IMG/VR virus record: IMGVR_UViG_3300000325_000268
Coordinates: 1-31,802 of that record
Strand: one strand, 5' to 3'
DNA: 31,802 nucleotides
Source: a virus
Below are positions 16,581-23,321 of this stretch, in pieces. The notes below the pieces were generated by a model. It made no database searches. It had not been told where the DNA came from and saw only the letters and a program-made list of their open reading frames with translations. Numbering within the stretch: position 1 is the stretch's first letter; each line of letters starts with the position of its first letter. The position numbers were made by a program, and so were the translations under genes.

Positions 16581-16713
16581 TCTGTATGTCTTATTTTATG
16601 GTCTTCACTTCGCTTGCTGTTTCCTTCTTTTTCCTGTTCTGGAGGTTGCTATATATAATAGCTTGTACTAGGCCATTTGGCCATCTAGTTCTTTAGAAAT
16701 AGTACCAAAAATT
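16581..16713 (-). other. nrdA leader, no gene seen
   Basis: Non-coding stretch between two minus-strand terminator hairpins. It contains a short inverted repeat (GCTATTATATATAGC) that could be a -10-like element or operator, a GGCCAAATGGCC palindrome, and a purine-rich run. No TTGACA-like -35 is positioned before the AT-rich element. A small RNA or a regulated promoter is possible. Confidence 0.4.
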
Positions 16714-16752
16714 AAAAAACGGTAGGGAGAAGAGTGTCCTCTCCGCTACCGT
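16714..16752 (-). terminator. Rho-independent terminator after the two-TM protein gene
   Basis: On the minus strand, ACGGTAGCGGAGAGG...CTCCCTACCGT forms a 12-bp stem with one bulged G, and it is followed by six T. It lies 26 nt past the stop at 16778 and closes that transcription unit. Confidence 0.85.
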
Positions 16753-16777
16753 ATAAGTATAAGCCATTAAACATTCT

Positions 16778-16987
16778 CTACTTGGTGTTGTCTTTGAGCC
16801 ATTTAATAGCCGTTTCTAAAGCTACTGCAACGATAGGAACAAACAGTATCCCCATCGTTCCGAGGTCAAGGGTGTCTAAGTTTTCGACGGCGTATGTTAA
16901 ACTGGCCGCAGCACCGATAAGAAGGGCGTTTTTCCCTAACGCGGAAACGTCTGACTGATTTAATTGAAATTTCTTGGAATCGTTCAT
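16778..16987 (-). CDS. Small two-TM (holin-like) protein
   Basis: 69 residues with AAGGAG 8 nt before the ATG. A polar start (MNDSKKFQLNQSDVSALGKN) precedes two hydrophobic helices at about 20-34 and 44-62 (GTMGILFVPIVAVALETAI), ending in a basic tail KWLKDNTK. This size and layout suit a class II holin or an accessory membrane protein, but many unrelated phage membrane proteins look alike. It follows a PAS-domain membrane protein by 12 nt and is closed by a strong terminator. Confidence 0.65.
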   Translation of the reverse strand: MNDSKKFQLNQSDVSALGKNALLIGAAASLTYAVENLDTLDLGTMGILFVPIVAVALETAIKWLKDNTK

Positions 16988-16998
16988 ACTGATTCTCC

Positions 16999-17574
16999 TT
17001 ATGCTTGTTTATGAAGACGTATTAAAAATCCTTCGTGAATCCCTTCTTTTATCTTGTAAGGGAAACCAATAAAGTGAATTTTGTTCCCATTCACAGATGT
17101 GGTTTCGATGTCTACTTTCCTGCACATATCAAGACAGGACTGAAACTCCTTCAGAAATTCCTCTCTGTACTTTTCGTCTATTACTGCTATCCAGTCGTAT
17201 CCTTCAGACCAGTCACCGTTTTCTTTTATTAAGCTTTGAAATGCCTCGTTAGACCAGATTGCTCTTCCTTTTTTATCTGTTTCAAATAATGGCTGATCTG
17301 AATAGTGTAGCGATGCTTTCGATCTCTGGTCGAGAACCTTTTGTCTTATTTCTATTCTGTCACAACTACTTTTTAGTGAGTTTACAATATCTTTTAAAGA
17401 CCCCCCACCGTTTGGAGTTACTTCGTTTTTAATAGTTTCAATTGATTTTTTGATACATTCTTGTTCCCGTAAAAAGACTCTACTAACCTTGAAGAGCTTC
17501 CATAGAACAACGACTGCGGCACTAGCTGCACCAATCAGGGTTACGATTGCTGTTGCTTCTTCTGGTGTAACCAT
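16999..17574 (-). CDS. Membrane-anchored PAS-domain protein
   Basis: 191 residues. One transmembrane helix at about residues 8-28 (ATAIVTLIGAASAAVVVLW), then a helical linker with coiled-coil character (residues 35-85, including a Gly-rich break NGGGSL), then a PAS-like domain. Its signatures are QPLFETDKKGRAIWSNEAF ('LFxxDxxGxxxxxN'), WIAVIDEKYREEFLKEF and GNKIHFIGFPYKI, the usual PAS start, helix and end strands. PAS domains sense ligands or mediate dimerisation; no kinase or cyclase output domain follows. An unusual G-rich site (GGGGGGG) precedes the start. It probably faces the host cytoplasm. Confidence 0.7.
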   Translation of the reverse strand: MVTPEEATAIVTLIGAASAAVVVLWKLFKVSRVFLREQECIKKSIETIKNEVTPNGGGSLKDIVNSLKSSCDRIEIRQKVLDQRSKASLHYSDQPLFETDKKGRAIWSNEAFQSLIKENGDWSEGYDWIAVIDEKYREEFLKEFQSCLDMCRKVDIETTSVNGNKIHFIGFPYKIKEGIHEGFLIRLHKQA

Positions 17575-17588
17575 TAGCGAACCCCCCC

Positions 17589-17627
17589 GAAAAAGATCCT
17601 CCGACCCCCCAATTGGGAGGTCAGAGG
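17589..17627 (-). terminator. Strong rho-independent terminator after 17680-18342
   Basis: On the minus strand, CCTCTGACCTCCC pairs with GGGGGGTCGGAGG (13 bp, two G-U pairs) around an AATT loop, followed by ATCTTTTTC. It lies between the Ala/Gly/Ser/Thr-rich gene and the PAS protein gene. A dedicated terminator suggests the upstream gene is strongly expressed. Confidence 0.85.
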
Positions 17628-17679
17628 TAAAAAACTAAAATCTGTTTAAAAGATTATATAATAATATACGATTTAGTTT

Positions 17680-18342
17680 TTAGCTTTCAGGAGCTTCCTT
17701 GGATTTGTAATCCTTGTTCTCAGGATTTTTACCGCCAAACATGTAGGTAAGTTCACCCGGAATTGCTCTAGTGGGATTAGCAGCAGAGTCGGCAGAGTTT
17801 GTGACACCTCCAGCCGTGGCGGGGTCAATAAAGTTTCTGGAAGATCCAGCATCTCCACCTTTGGTAAGGTATCCATTGATTGTCGTCGAGGGTGCTTTGT
17901 AGGGATCAATGCTAGTCGTTGCACCCGATCCTACCACTCGATGACTTGAAGTTTGACTGATACCGTCTCTTGTGGCGTTTGCACCATTGCTATCAGCAGC
18001 GGCACTTGTCAAGGCAGTGTTAGCTGCACCACTTAGAGTGCTAGTAACGTTACCACCCTGCATAACCCACTTAGTAGCACCTGCCTCATAGGCAAGGGTT
18101 CCACCAGCCAAAGCCTTGCGGACACCAACTCTGTCCGTTGTTGCTGCACCGGTTCCGTCATTAGCAAGAACCTTTGAGCCAATAACTCCACCAAAATCGT
18201 CAGCTACATCAGCGAGGCTCATGCTTTTTGTCATAGGACTGTTAGAAGCAACAGCTCCACCTTTAATAATTGATCCACCATCTCTTTTTTCGCCAGTGCC
18301 AACAGCTTCGTCGCCAGCACCAGAAGGTCGTACAGTACTCAT
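17680..18342 (-). CDS. Low-complexity Ala/Gly/Ser/Thr-rich protein, possible virion protein
   Basis: 220 residues with an excellent ribosome site (AAAGGAG 8 nt before the ATG). The composition differs sharply from all neighbours: rich in Ala, Gly, Ser, Thr, with few aromatics or hydrophobic cores, and repeated phrases like GSGATTSIDPYKAPS and GGDAGSSRNFIDPATAGG. There is no signal peptide or TM segment. The segment LADVADDFGGVIGSKV near residue 43 is the only compact-looking part. Its own palindromic promoter-like region, strong ribosome site and strong terminator fit an abundantly made protein such as a head-associated or tail-fibre component. No family recognised, so the structural role is inferred. 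Confidence 0.7.
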   Translation of the reverse strand: MSTVRPSGAGDEAVGTGEKRDGGSIIKGGAVASNSPMTKSMSLADVADDFGGVIGSKVLANDGTGAATTDRVGVRKALAGGTLAYEAGATKWVMQGGNVTSTLSGAANTALTSAAADSNGANATRDGISQTSSHRVVGSGATTSIDPYKAPSTTINGYLTKGGDAGSSRNFIDPATAGGVTNSADSAANPTRAIPGELTYMFGGKNPENKDYKSKEAPES

Positions 18343-18414
18343 AGGAAATCTCCTTTAGTAAAATGATATAAAATTTTTAGATCCCCTATATCCAGTAATC
18401 GTAGTTCCAGTTCC

Positions 18415-18431
18415 TAGTGTATTATACACTA
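18415..18431 (-). promoter_or_regulatory. Palindrome around a TATAAT box upstream of 17680-18342
   Basis: TAGTGTATAATACACTA on the minus strand: 7-nt arms around a 3-nt centre, containing a perfect -10 box. No TTGACA lies 16-18 nt upstream, unlike the other promoters in this window, so it might be a late promoter read by the phage sigma factor encoded just before it, or an operator. About 70 nt of leader follow, ending in a strong ribosome site. Confidence 0.45.
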
Positions 18432-18902
18432 ATTTGCCATAGAATGTCGTAGCTTTTTTAGATTTTTTTTCAATCTTATCCTTATAGTTTCGCCACAAAC
18501 CCCTCTGCTCTCTGCGATCTCTTTAATGGTCATGTTTTTATAGAACCTGTCATAGATAAGCTCTGGGTCATCACATTGCTGTATCTCGTCCAGCATATCT
18601 ATCCTCTCTAGGTCGTTTTTTCTGTCTGGGACATTGAAATTTAGCTGGTTTGTTTTTGCCAGATTAAACTTCCTTTGCGTAAGACATTCAAACACTACCC
18701 CTCTATGAAGGTATGAAGTAAATTTACACTTAGAGCCTTCAATGTACTTATTCTTGGCCTTCCATAAGGCAGATAAAATACAGGTTTGTATTTCGTCTCT
18801 AGATAAAACATTGGAAAATGAGGAGGCCGCTTTGTTGGCAACTCTAACAACATCCTCGTTTTTTAAACAATCATCAATACCCTTATTCAATTTTTTATTC
18901 AA
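18429..18902 (-). CDS. Sigma-70-family factor, T4 gp55-like (late transcription)
   Basis: 157 residues from a TTG at 18902, supported by AAGGG 8 nt upstream; no in-frame ATG exists near. Residues 20-75 resemble a reduced sigma region 2 (SRDEIQTCILSALWKAKNKY, then KFTSYLHRGVVFECL). Residues 120-150 form a region-4-like helix-turn-helix (YKNMTIKEIAESRGVCGETI, RIRLKKNLKKLR). The size and the loss of other regions match phage-encoded late sigma factors such as T4 gp55, which direct host RNA polymerase to late promoters. The palindromic TATAAT element lies right at its stop codon. Family call good; 'late' is by analogy. Confidence 0.8.
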   Translation of the reverse strand: MNKKLNKGIDDCLKNEDVVRVANKAASSFSNVLSRDEIQTCILSALWKAKNKYIEGSKCKFTSYLHRGVVFECLTQRKFNLAKTNQLNFNVPDRKNDLERIDMLDEIQQCDDPELIYDRFYKNMTIKEIAESRGVCGETIRIRLKKNLKKLRHSMAN

Positions 18903-19371
18903 TTTTTTTTCCCTTATTTATAATAGTTTGTTCTATTTTTCTTCTAACGTCTTTGAAATCAAACATTCTTCCTACCCCAACGAAGAACCTGTACCTACTA
19001 AGAACTTTCAGCACTTCAACACCCTCCGTTGAGTCTAGTTTGTCTTTTACATCCTCCGTTATATTAAAATTAGTGTAGCCCATCCAGCAGTCAAAGCTGG
19101 CTATTAAGTTGACATTTTTTACAAGTTCGTCATCTACTGGAATCATTACGTCTTGAGTGTTGGCAGACGTTTGGTTTGTCTGCGGGTATTGTTCTCGCTG
19201 AGACTCCATTAGCTCTTCAATCTCCTCCTCTGTGAAGTTGCTTGTAATATCTTCCTCTTCATACATGTTTTCGTAGAAGGTTTTGTACAGGGAGGCTAGT
19301 AATGGAGATTGCATTTGTTGTTCTAGCATGTCTTCGTATTTTTGCCAGCCTATTTTTTGTTTAATATTCAT
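18895..19371 (-). CDS. Hypothetical protein upstream of the sigma factor
   Basis: 158 residues, GGGGAG 6 nt before the ATG, ending 8 nt inside the sigma gene. The N-terminal half is acidic and helical (MYEEEDITSNFTEEEIEELM), with a Gln/Thr-rich linker. The C-terminal half is compact (VNLIASFDCWMGYTNFNITE, then VLKVLSRYRFFVGVGRMFDF). I recall such C-terminal segments from hypothetical proteins of T4-like phages, without a known function. Its coupling with the sigma gene suggests a role in transcription or late gene control. Confidence 0.6.
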   Translation of the reverse strand: MNIKQKIGWQKYEDMLEQQMQSPLLASLYKTFYENMYEEEDITSNFTEEEIEELMESQREQYPQTNQTSANTQDVMIPVDDELVKNVNLIASFDCWMGYTNFNITEDVKDKLDSTEGVEVLKVLSRYRFFVGVGRMFDFKDVRRKIEQTIINKGKKIE

Positions 19372-19383
19372 GATAACTCCCCT

Positions 19384-19749
19384 TTATAGCATGTCTGAAG
19401 GTTTAATACACGGCTCGTTTCCTCTACCCTCTTCCTCTTCCTCGCATTGTTTTTCCAGACGATCTAGGAACTTTTCCGACTTTACTATGACAGTAGCTAT
19501 TAGTTGTTCAAGTTCCTCCGTTTTTCCGTCTTCCATAAAGGCTCTTTTGACTATATCCATGGTTTGTACCTGAAACGTTATTGTTGGTATAGATGCTATT
19601 AAATACCCAAGTTTCTGGACTGTATCGTTAGCGTAGTCTTCTAGGTCTATGTCTACATAAAACTCTCCATCCCTAGCTACGCGATAGGTAATGGTTGCTA
19701 TATCTCTTGCTGGCTCCTCTTTGGAGTCGTCTTGTTCTTCAAATATCAT
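19384..19749 (-). CDS. Small acidic hypothetical protein
   Basis: 121 residues from ATG 19749, which overlaps the glycosyltransferase stop (ATGA); a TTG twelve codons earlier would be a poorer start. The protein begins acidic (IFEEQDDSKEEPARD), has an alpha/beta core (ITYRVARDGEFYVDIDLEDY, then YLIASIPTITFQVQTMDIV) and a strongly acidic segment CEEEEEGRGNEP near the end. No recognised family. Its place between a glycosyltransferase and the sigma-linked gene gives no direct clue. Confidence 0.6.
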   Translation of the reverse strand: MIFEEQDDSKEEPARDIATITYRVARDGEFYVDIDLEDYANDTVQKLGYLIASIPTITFQVQTMDIVKRAFMEDGKTEELEQLIATVIVKSEKFLDRLEKQCEEEEEGRGNEPCIKPSDML

Positions 19750-20792
19750 AGATTTTCCAAAATAATAGTTGCTGTGTTTTCCCAAGACAATTTCAACGCG
19801 GTTTCTACACCAGCGTGGTTAACCTGTTCACGCAAAAGGGGATCGCTTTCATGAAACGCTTCCATGTATTGTTGTAGTTGCAGTATTTGTGCTTCTTCAA
19901 TTTTTGCCCAGTTACCCTGACCAAAAAACCACTTCCCGTCAAAAGCTGGTTCTTTATCTGTTATCGTCACCAAGTCGCAGTTTTCTTGAGTACAAAATTC
20001 AGTATGTGCAGAATAGTTGGTAGCTATAACGTGTTTCCCGATAGACATCATTTCCAGCAGTTCTAGGTTCCACCCCTCTCCTCTAGACGGAAAAACTCCG
20101 CAATCAGCTTTGCACATTATATTATACACCTCTGCTTGTGTCTCAGCCCTTGGAATAAGCCTGACCTTGGGGTGGTTGTATAAATTAGCCCATTTGTGCT
20201 CTTCTTCAGGGGAGTTAAAGGGGTTTTCACACATCATCCATAGTTCAACGTTTTCATGGTTTTTAGCAACATTTTTGAACGCCTCTATGAGGATGTCATG
20301 CCCCTTCCTAATCTCCCATTTTCCGCAATTAAAGAAGATTGTTTTGTTGTCCTCTTTGAGGTTTTTATGGAGAGGAAAAACACTTCCATCTACCCCTAGC
20401 GGAACCACGCGGGTGGGCACGTTTAGATGTTTTGTAACGCTTTTTGCCCAGCTTGAGCAAACAAATAGCTCGTCTACCGATTTTAAATGATGCGTTTCTA
20501 GCTCGTTAAAAGTGTCTAGCTCGAAGATTGGAAAACCAATGTGTTTCCCGCCACCTACGAACTGGGCCATGTCATGCTGATGCCATATTTTAATACACGG
20601 AGCATTTCTGTCAAACGCATGTGAGTTATCTATTCCAATTTTAACTGCCTCAGCATCACCCTGAGTTGTTACTTGAGGTTGACCAATGGGGAATAATGAA
20701 ACATTAGCAACACTAGACAACGCTCTAAAAACGTTTAACCCCACCACTCCGTATCCCAACTGATTAATTGGTGCCATTAAGTTAATGTTCAT
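19746..20792 (-). CDS. Glycosyltransferase, GT4-like (GT-B fold)
   Basis: 348 residues; AAGGAG 10 nt before the ATG. The C-terminal half shows GT4 hallmarks: FFNCGKWEIRKGHDILIEAF (start of the nucleotide-sugar domain), VRLIPRAETQAEVYNIMCKAD, and PSRGEGWNLELLEMMSIGKH, the E-x7-E motif that binds the donor sugar. The N-terminal half has GYGVVGLNVFRAL for the acceptor domain. It probably transfers a sugar from a nucleotide donor to DNA, protein or a surface glycan; the acceptor cannot be read. No membrane segment. The phosphomannomutase, PMI-type cupin and nucleotidyltransferase encoded elsewhere in the window could supply its donor. Confidence 0.85.
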   Translation of the reverse strand: MNINLMAPINQLGYGVVGLNVFRALSSVANVSLFPIGQPQVTTQGDAEAVKIGIDNSHAFDRNAPCIKIWHQHDMAQFVGGGKHIGFPIFELDTFNELETHHLKSVDELFVCSSWAKSVTKHLNVPTRVVPLGVDGSVFPLHKNLKEDNKTIFFNCGKWEIRKGHDILIEAFKNVAKNHENVELWMMCENPFNSPEEEHKWANLYNHPKVRLIPRAETQAEVYNIMCKADCGVFPSRGEGWNLELLEMMSIGKHVIATNYSAHTEFCTQENCDLVTITDKEPAFDGKWFFGQGNWAKIEEAQILQLQQYMEAFHESDPLLREQVNHAGVETALKLSWENTATIILENL

Positions 20793-21171
20793 TTTTAAAA
20801 TACTCCTTAATGAATTGTTCTACCGTCTCTACTTCTGGATGACGCTGAAACAAATCTGTAGCGACCGCTATGGACTCCCTCTTTTTTAAGCCAAAGGAGG
20901 CAAGAACGGCGATGCAGTCTTGAAACAATCCGTCGTCGGGCTTGTTCTGTTTGACCTCTTGAACTATAAGAGGTGGTGGCTCATCAGCACAGCCAACGTC
21001 AAACCCCCTAAGAAGGTCAACGTTATCCTCGTTGAATTTCTGGAAGAGGGGTTTTACATTCTGACTTAAAGCTCCATAAAGAAAACACCCACAACAATAC
21101 ATAACAAACGCAAGTGCTATCAAAAAGGCTACCAGCTCTTGCGGGTCTGCATAGTGAGTACTTGTTTCCAT
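20782..21171 (-). CDS. Membrane protein with RuvA-C/UBA-like C-terminal domain
   Basis: 129 residues, first gene after a consensus promoter, with GGAG 9 nt before the ATG. A transmembrane helix at about 13-35 (LVAFLIALAFVMYCCGCFLY) is followed by a linker (DEPPPLIVQEVKQNKPDD). Residues 80-125 (LFQDCIAVLASFGLKKRESI, then TVEQFIKEYFK) resemble the three-helix RuvA C-terminal/UBA fold. In RuvA this domain touches the RuvB motor. Here it is tethered to the membrane, which is unusual. The domain assignment is tentative. Confidence 0.6.
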   Translation of the reverse strand: METSTHYADPQELVAFLIALAFVMYCCGCFLYGALSQNVKPLFQKFNEDNVDLLRGFDVGCADEPPPLIVQEVKQNKPDDGLFQDCIAVLASFGLKKRESIAVATDLFQRHPEVETVEQFIKEYFKNEH

Positions 21172-21226
21172 GAATATACGCTCCGTAAAAAAATTAGTTA
21201 GTTCGTCTCTTCGTCACACCCTTGTA

Positions 21227-21255
21227 ATTATACTATACATCGTCCTGTTTGTCAA
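21227..21255 (-). promoter_or_regulatory. Consensus sigma-70 promoter (P1)
   Basis: On the minus strand: TTGACA, 17 nt, TATAAT, a perfect match. Transcription would start near 21220, 50 nt before the gene at 21171, and run through the glycosyltransferase to the sigma factor. It lies about 60 nt downstream of the SSB terminator, so it begins a new unit. Confidence 0.9.
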
Positions 21256-21317
21256 CCCCTCTTGAGGAAATTATCCAAAATTTTCCTGAAATGTGACAAA
21301 AATATCGTTCTTATACA

Positions 21318-21354
21318 CAAAAAGCCCCGCCAAGAATCTTTTCCTGACGGGGCT
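21318..21354 (-). terminator. Rho-independent terminator after ssb
   Basis: On the minus strand: AGCCCCGTCAGGAA pairs with TTCTTGGCGGGGCT (14 bp, two G-U pairs) around an AAGA loop, then a run of T. It lies 32 nt past the ssb stop. This is the strongest hairpin in the window. Confidence 0.92.
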
Positions 21355-21385
21355 GTATGTAAAATGGGGCGACAGTTCAGCCACG

Positions 21386-21739
21386 TTACGCAGTTAATGC
21401 GGCTTCTACAGCCTCGCGTTTTACAATTGTTGATGGATCAGGGCCAAGTGAAATTTCATCTGCCATAACGCAAATGGAAGTCTTTTTGACCTGATTTTCA
21501 TCTTCATAGTTATCAATCTTTAGCTTACCTGTAATCGAGACTAATCGACCCTTGGTAAGCATAACGTTCAGATTTTCCGCCATCTTGCCAAAGCAAAGAA
21601 CATTGATAAACAACGTGTCATCATTTCGACGGTCGTTTACTGCTATTCTAAACTTAGACATAGAAGTTCCCTTCTTGGTGGTAGTAAACTCTGCGTCCTT
21701 AGTAAGCCTTCCGGCTCCATTCCAACAATTCTGATTCAT
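21386..21739 (-). CDS. ssb: Single-stranded DNA-binding protein (OB fold)
   Basis: 117 residues from ATG 21739 (GGAG 7 nt upstream; the frame is open further but starts there in every known SSB layout). MNQNCWNGAGRLTKDAEFTT, then SKFRIAVNDRR, then TLFINVLCFGKMAENL and GRLVSITGKLKIDNYED are the bacterial SSB OB-fold landmarks. It coats ssDNA at forks and in recombination. It lacks the acidic DDDIPF-type tip that bacterial SSBs use to recruit partners, ending instead in VKREAVEAALTA. It is last in the P2 unit, before a strong terminator. Confidence 0.9.
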   Translation of the reverse strand: MNQNCWNGAGRLTKDAEFTTTKKGTSMSKFRIAVNDRRNDDTLFINVLCFGKMAENLNVMLTKGRLVSITGKLKIDNYEDENQVKKTSICVMADEISLGPDPSTIVKREAVEAALTA

Positions 21740-21740
21740 C

Positions 21741-22058
21741 TTAAATCTCCAGTGCTGATCTAATTTTTCCACGTACAACCTGTGTGTTACCGCGATTGGA
21801 AACACCACCAGCTGCATTATAAACATGACTCGTAAACTCTTTTGTCAAACCCAATGCTCTACCAGCCTTCAGGGTTTCACGTTTGTTTGTACCGTAAACG
21901 GTTTTGGTCAATCGGTATGCAACAGCAGTTACCGGATTGAATACAAGCCCACGGTAGGCACCTCGCGTGCCTTGGCCTGTGATAGCCCTTTTACTTACTT
22001 CCCAAGAGTAAGACGACGGCAATTCTGCCAACGTAGTATAAAACTCATTACTTTTCAT
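21741..22058 (-). CDS. Conserved phage protein, function unknown
   Basis: 105 residues, AGGAG 7 nt before the ATG, ending 1 nt before the ssb start. The sequence is compact and basic: SSYSWEVSKRAITGQGTRGA, FNPVTAVAYRLTKTVYGT, KAGRALGLTKEF, NRGNTQVVRGKIRSAL. I recall near-identical layouts in small proteins of many tailed phages, but no function is attached. The basic Gly/Arg segments and the pairing with ssb suggest nucleic-acid binding. This is inference. Confidence 0.7.
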   Translation of the reverse strand: MKSNEFYTTLAELPSSYSWEVSKRAITGQGTRGAYRGLVFNPVTAVAYRLTKTVYGTNKRETLKAGRALGLTKEFTSHVYNAAGGVSNRGNTQVVRGKIRSALEI

Positions 22059-22067
22059 TTTTTTCTC

Positions 22068-22286
22068 CTAAAATTCTTTCGGAACTTCTTCTGGGTTAAC
22101 CGAAGATGTGGTGTTTTCACCACCGTCTTCGACGACAACTTCTTTGAGGGTGTCCACACCCTCGTTTAAATAGCTTTGTAGTTTTTCAATCTCTTGGTCT
22201 ATGGCAACCTTTCTCTCTTCTAGTGTCTTTATTTCTCTTTCGACATTTAGAAGGTGTGCTTGAACCATGTCTTCCATCGATGGCAT
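22068..22286 (-). CDS. Small coiled-coil protein
   Basis: 72 residues from ATG 22286, with AGGAG 7 nt upstream; a GTG 19 codons earlier lies inside the promoter and is rejected. Residues 10-45 (LLNVEREIKTLEERKVAIDQ, EIEKLQSYLNEG) form a clear heptad coiled coil. The tail is acidic and Ser/Pro-rich. First gene after promoter P2, in a short operon with ssb. No known family. Confidence 0.65.
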   Translation of the reverse strand: MPSMEDMVQAHLLNVEREIKTLEERKVAIDQEIEKLQSYLNEGVDTLKEVVVEDGGENTTSSVNPEEVPKEF

Positions 22287-22331
22287 TTTGTTTCTCCTGT
22301 GATTCGGTTTTCGGTTTCGGGTATGATAACT

Positions 22332-22360
22332 ATTATAGCCCACGGTAATGAAAAAGTCAA
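22332..22360 (-). promoter_or_regulatory. Near-consensus sigma-70 promoter (P2)
   Basis: On the minus strand: TTGACT, 17 nt, TATAAT. Its spacer begins TTTTCAT and ends GGGC, like that of P4 at 31184-31212 (TTTTCAT...ATGC). It should drive 22286 to ssb. It starts 12 nt past the dCMP deaminase stop, with no clear terminator between. Confidence 0.88.
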
Positions 22361-22372
22361 GTGCTTTATGGT

Positions 22373-22885
22373 TTATTTTTCAAATTTTTTGGCACTTGAT
22401 AAAAGCATGCTGTTGTCGAGGTTGCTCTTTGGGGTGAATTTAAATTTGATTTCGTCTTTTACGAGTTCTAATATTTTTTCGTACCTGCTCCACGGTTCCC
22501 TTTTTGGAGAGGAAATGTCAGAAAAGCAGACCTCTGATATACCACACTGATGAAGCATCTGTAGGCACTGTAAACATGGCATTGCTGTTATGTAAGCCGT
22601 TGCGTCGAGCGTAGATTGCCCGTTTCTAACCGCGTTGTAAACAGCGTTTGCCTCCGCGTGGATCATGAAGGGGTATTTTTCTGGCCTAGTGGTGGGTAGT
22701 GCGTGGTCATCGATTCCTCTGATAAACCCATTGTAGCCGGAAGAGATGTTTGTCTTGTTTTTTACAAGCACGCACCCACACTGAGTTTGCGTATCGTGAC
22801 TTCTTCTCGACCATAGGGTCGCTTCAAGGAAAAAGATGTTATCCCAGCTCGTTGGGTGATAATGCTGCTGGATTAGGTGATACAT
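22373..22885 (-). CDS. dCMP deaminase
   Basis: 170 residues. The zinc site is complete: H76-A-E78 (MIHAEANAVYNA), and PCLQCL with C104 and C107. The proton-shuttling Glu is in HAE. TQTQCGCVLVKNKTNISSGY and GYNGFIRG are typical of ComEB/dCMP-deaminase family N-termini. The enzyme converts dCMP to dUMP, the precursor of dTMP. With NrdAB and dNMP kinase it completes a phage nucleotide pathway. Its C-terminal end lies 12 nt before promoter P2. Confidence 0.9.
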   Translation of the reverse strand: MYHLIQQHYHPTSWDNIFFLEATLWSRRSHDTQTQCGCVLVKNKTNISSGYNGFIRGIDDHALPTTRPEKYPFMIHAEANAVYNAVRNGQSTLDATAYITAMPCLQCLQMLHQCGISEVCFSDISSPKREPWSRYEKILELVKDEIKFKFTPKSNLDNSMLLSSAKKFEK

Positions 22886-22896
22886 TTGAATGCCCC

Positions 22897-23301
22897 CTAC
22901 TTGTGTTTTTTTCTAAAATACTTCTTTATGTCCTTGGGGAGGCTGTCACTTAGCTTCTCACCCCTCTCGGTTAAAACGTAATAAAAATGCCCGTCCTCTC
23001 CCACCAACTGGTCTATCAACCCTCTTTTCATTAGAGTGATGAGGGATTTGGATAAATTATCCTCTAGGCGAGTTTTTGATTTTTCTAAAAAGGTCAGCAT
23101 TGGTGGCTTGTCGTCTAGCGAGAACTCTAAGACATCAAACATTGTTTGTGAGGATTCGGCGTTTGGTAATAGCTTCTGACACTTGGTTGAATACTCCACG
23201 GCTTCATGGAGATCGGTATACACCCCCATGGGTTCAACCGAAAGGGTGTCCATCGCGGTCAGCTCTACTATCACTAAAACGTATATTTTTCCAGCAGTCA
23301 T
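22897..23301 (-). CDS. Hypothetical protein with winged-helix-like C-terminus
   Basis: 134 residues. The N-terminal half is alpha/beta (KIYVLVIVELTAMDTLSVEP, then YTDLHEAVEYSTKCQKLLPN), like small phage domains that report time or position. The C-terminal half (NLSKSLITLMKRGLIDQLVG, then GHFYYVLTERGEKLSDSLP) has the helix-helix-wing pattern of a winged helix ('YVLTERGEKL'). This would bind DNA or protein. The gene lies between an unknown small gene and dCMP deaminase with short gaps. Not assigned to a family. Confidence 0.62.
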   Translation of the reverse strand: MTAGKIYVLVIVELTAMDTLSVEPMGVYTDLHEAVEYSTKCQKLLPNAESSQTMFDVLEFSLDDKPPMLTFLEKSKTRLEDNLSKSLITLMKRGLIDQLVGEDGHFYYVLTERGEKLSDSLPKDIKKYFRKKHK

Positions 23302-23321
23302 TTATATTTTCATTTCCTTTT

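Noticed and set aside
18883-18910. Tandem repeat of AAAAAATTGAATAA at the sigma gene start
   Set aside because: It is a short A/T-rich duplication at a gene junction that codes for both ends; not evidence of a mobile element.
22287-22343. GTG start 19 codons upstream of the coiled-coil protein
   Set aside because: It lies inside the -10 region of promoter P2, while the ATG at 22286 has a strong AGGAG.
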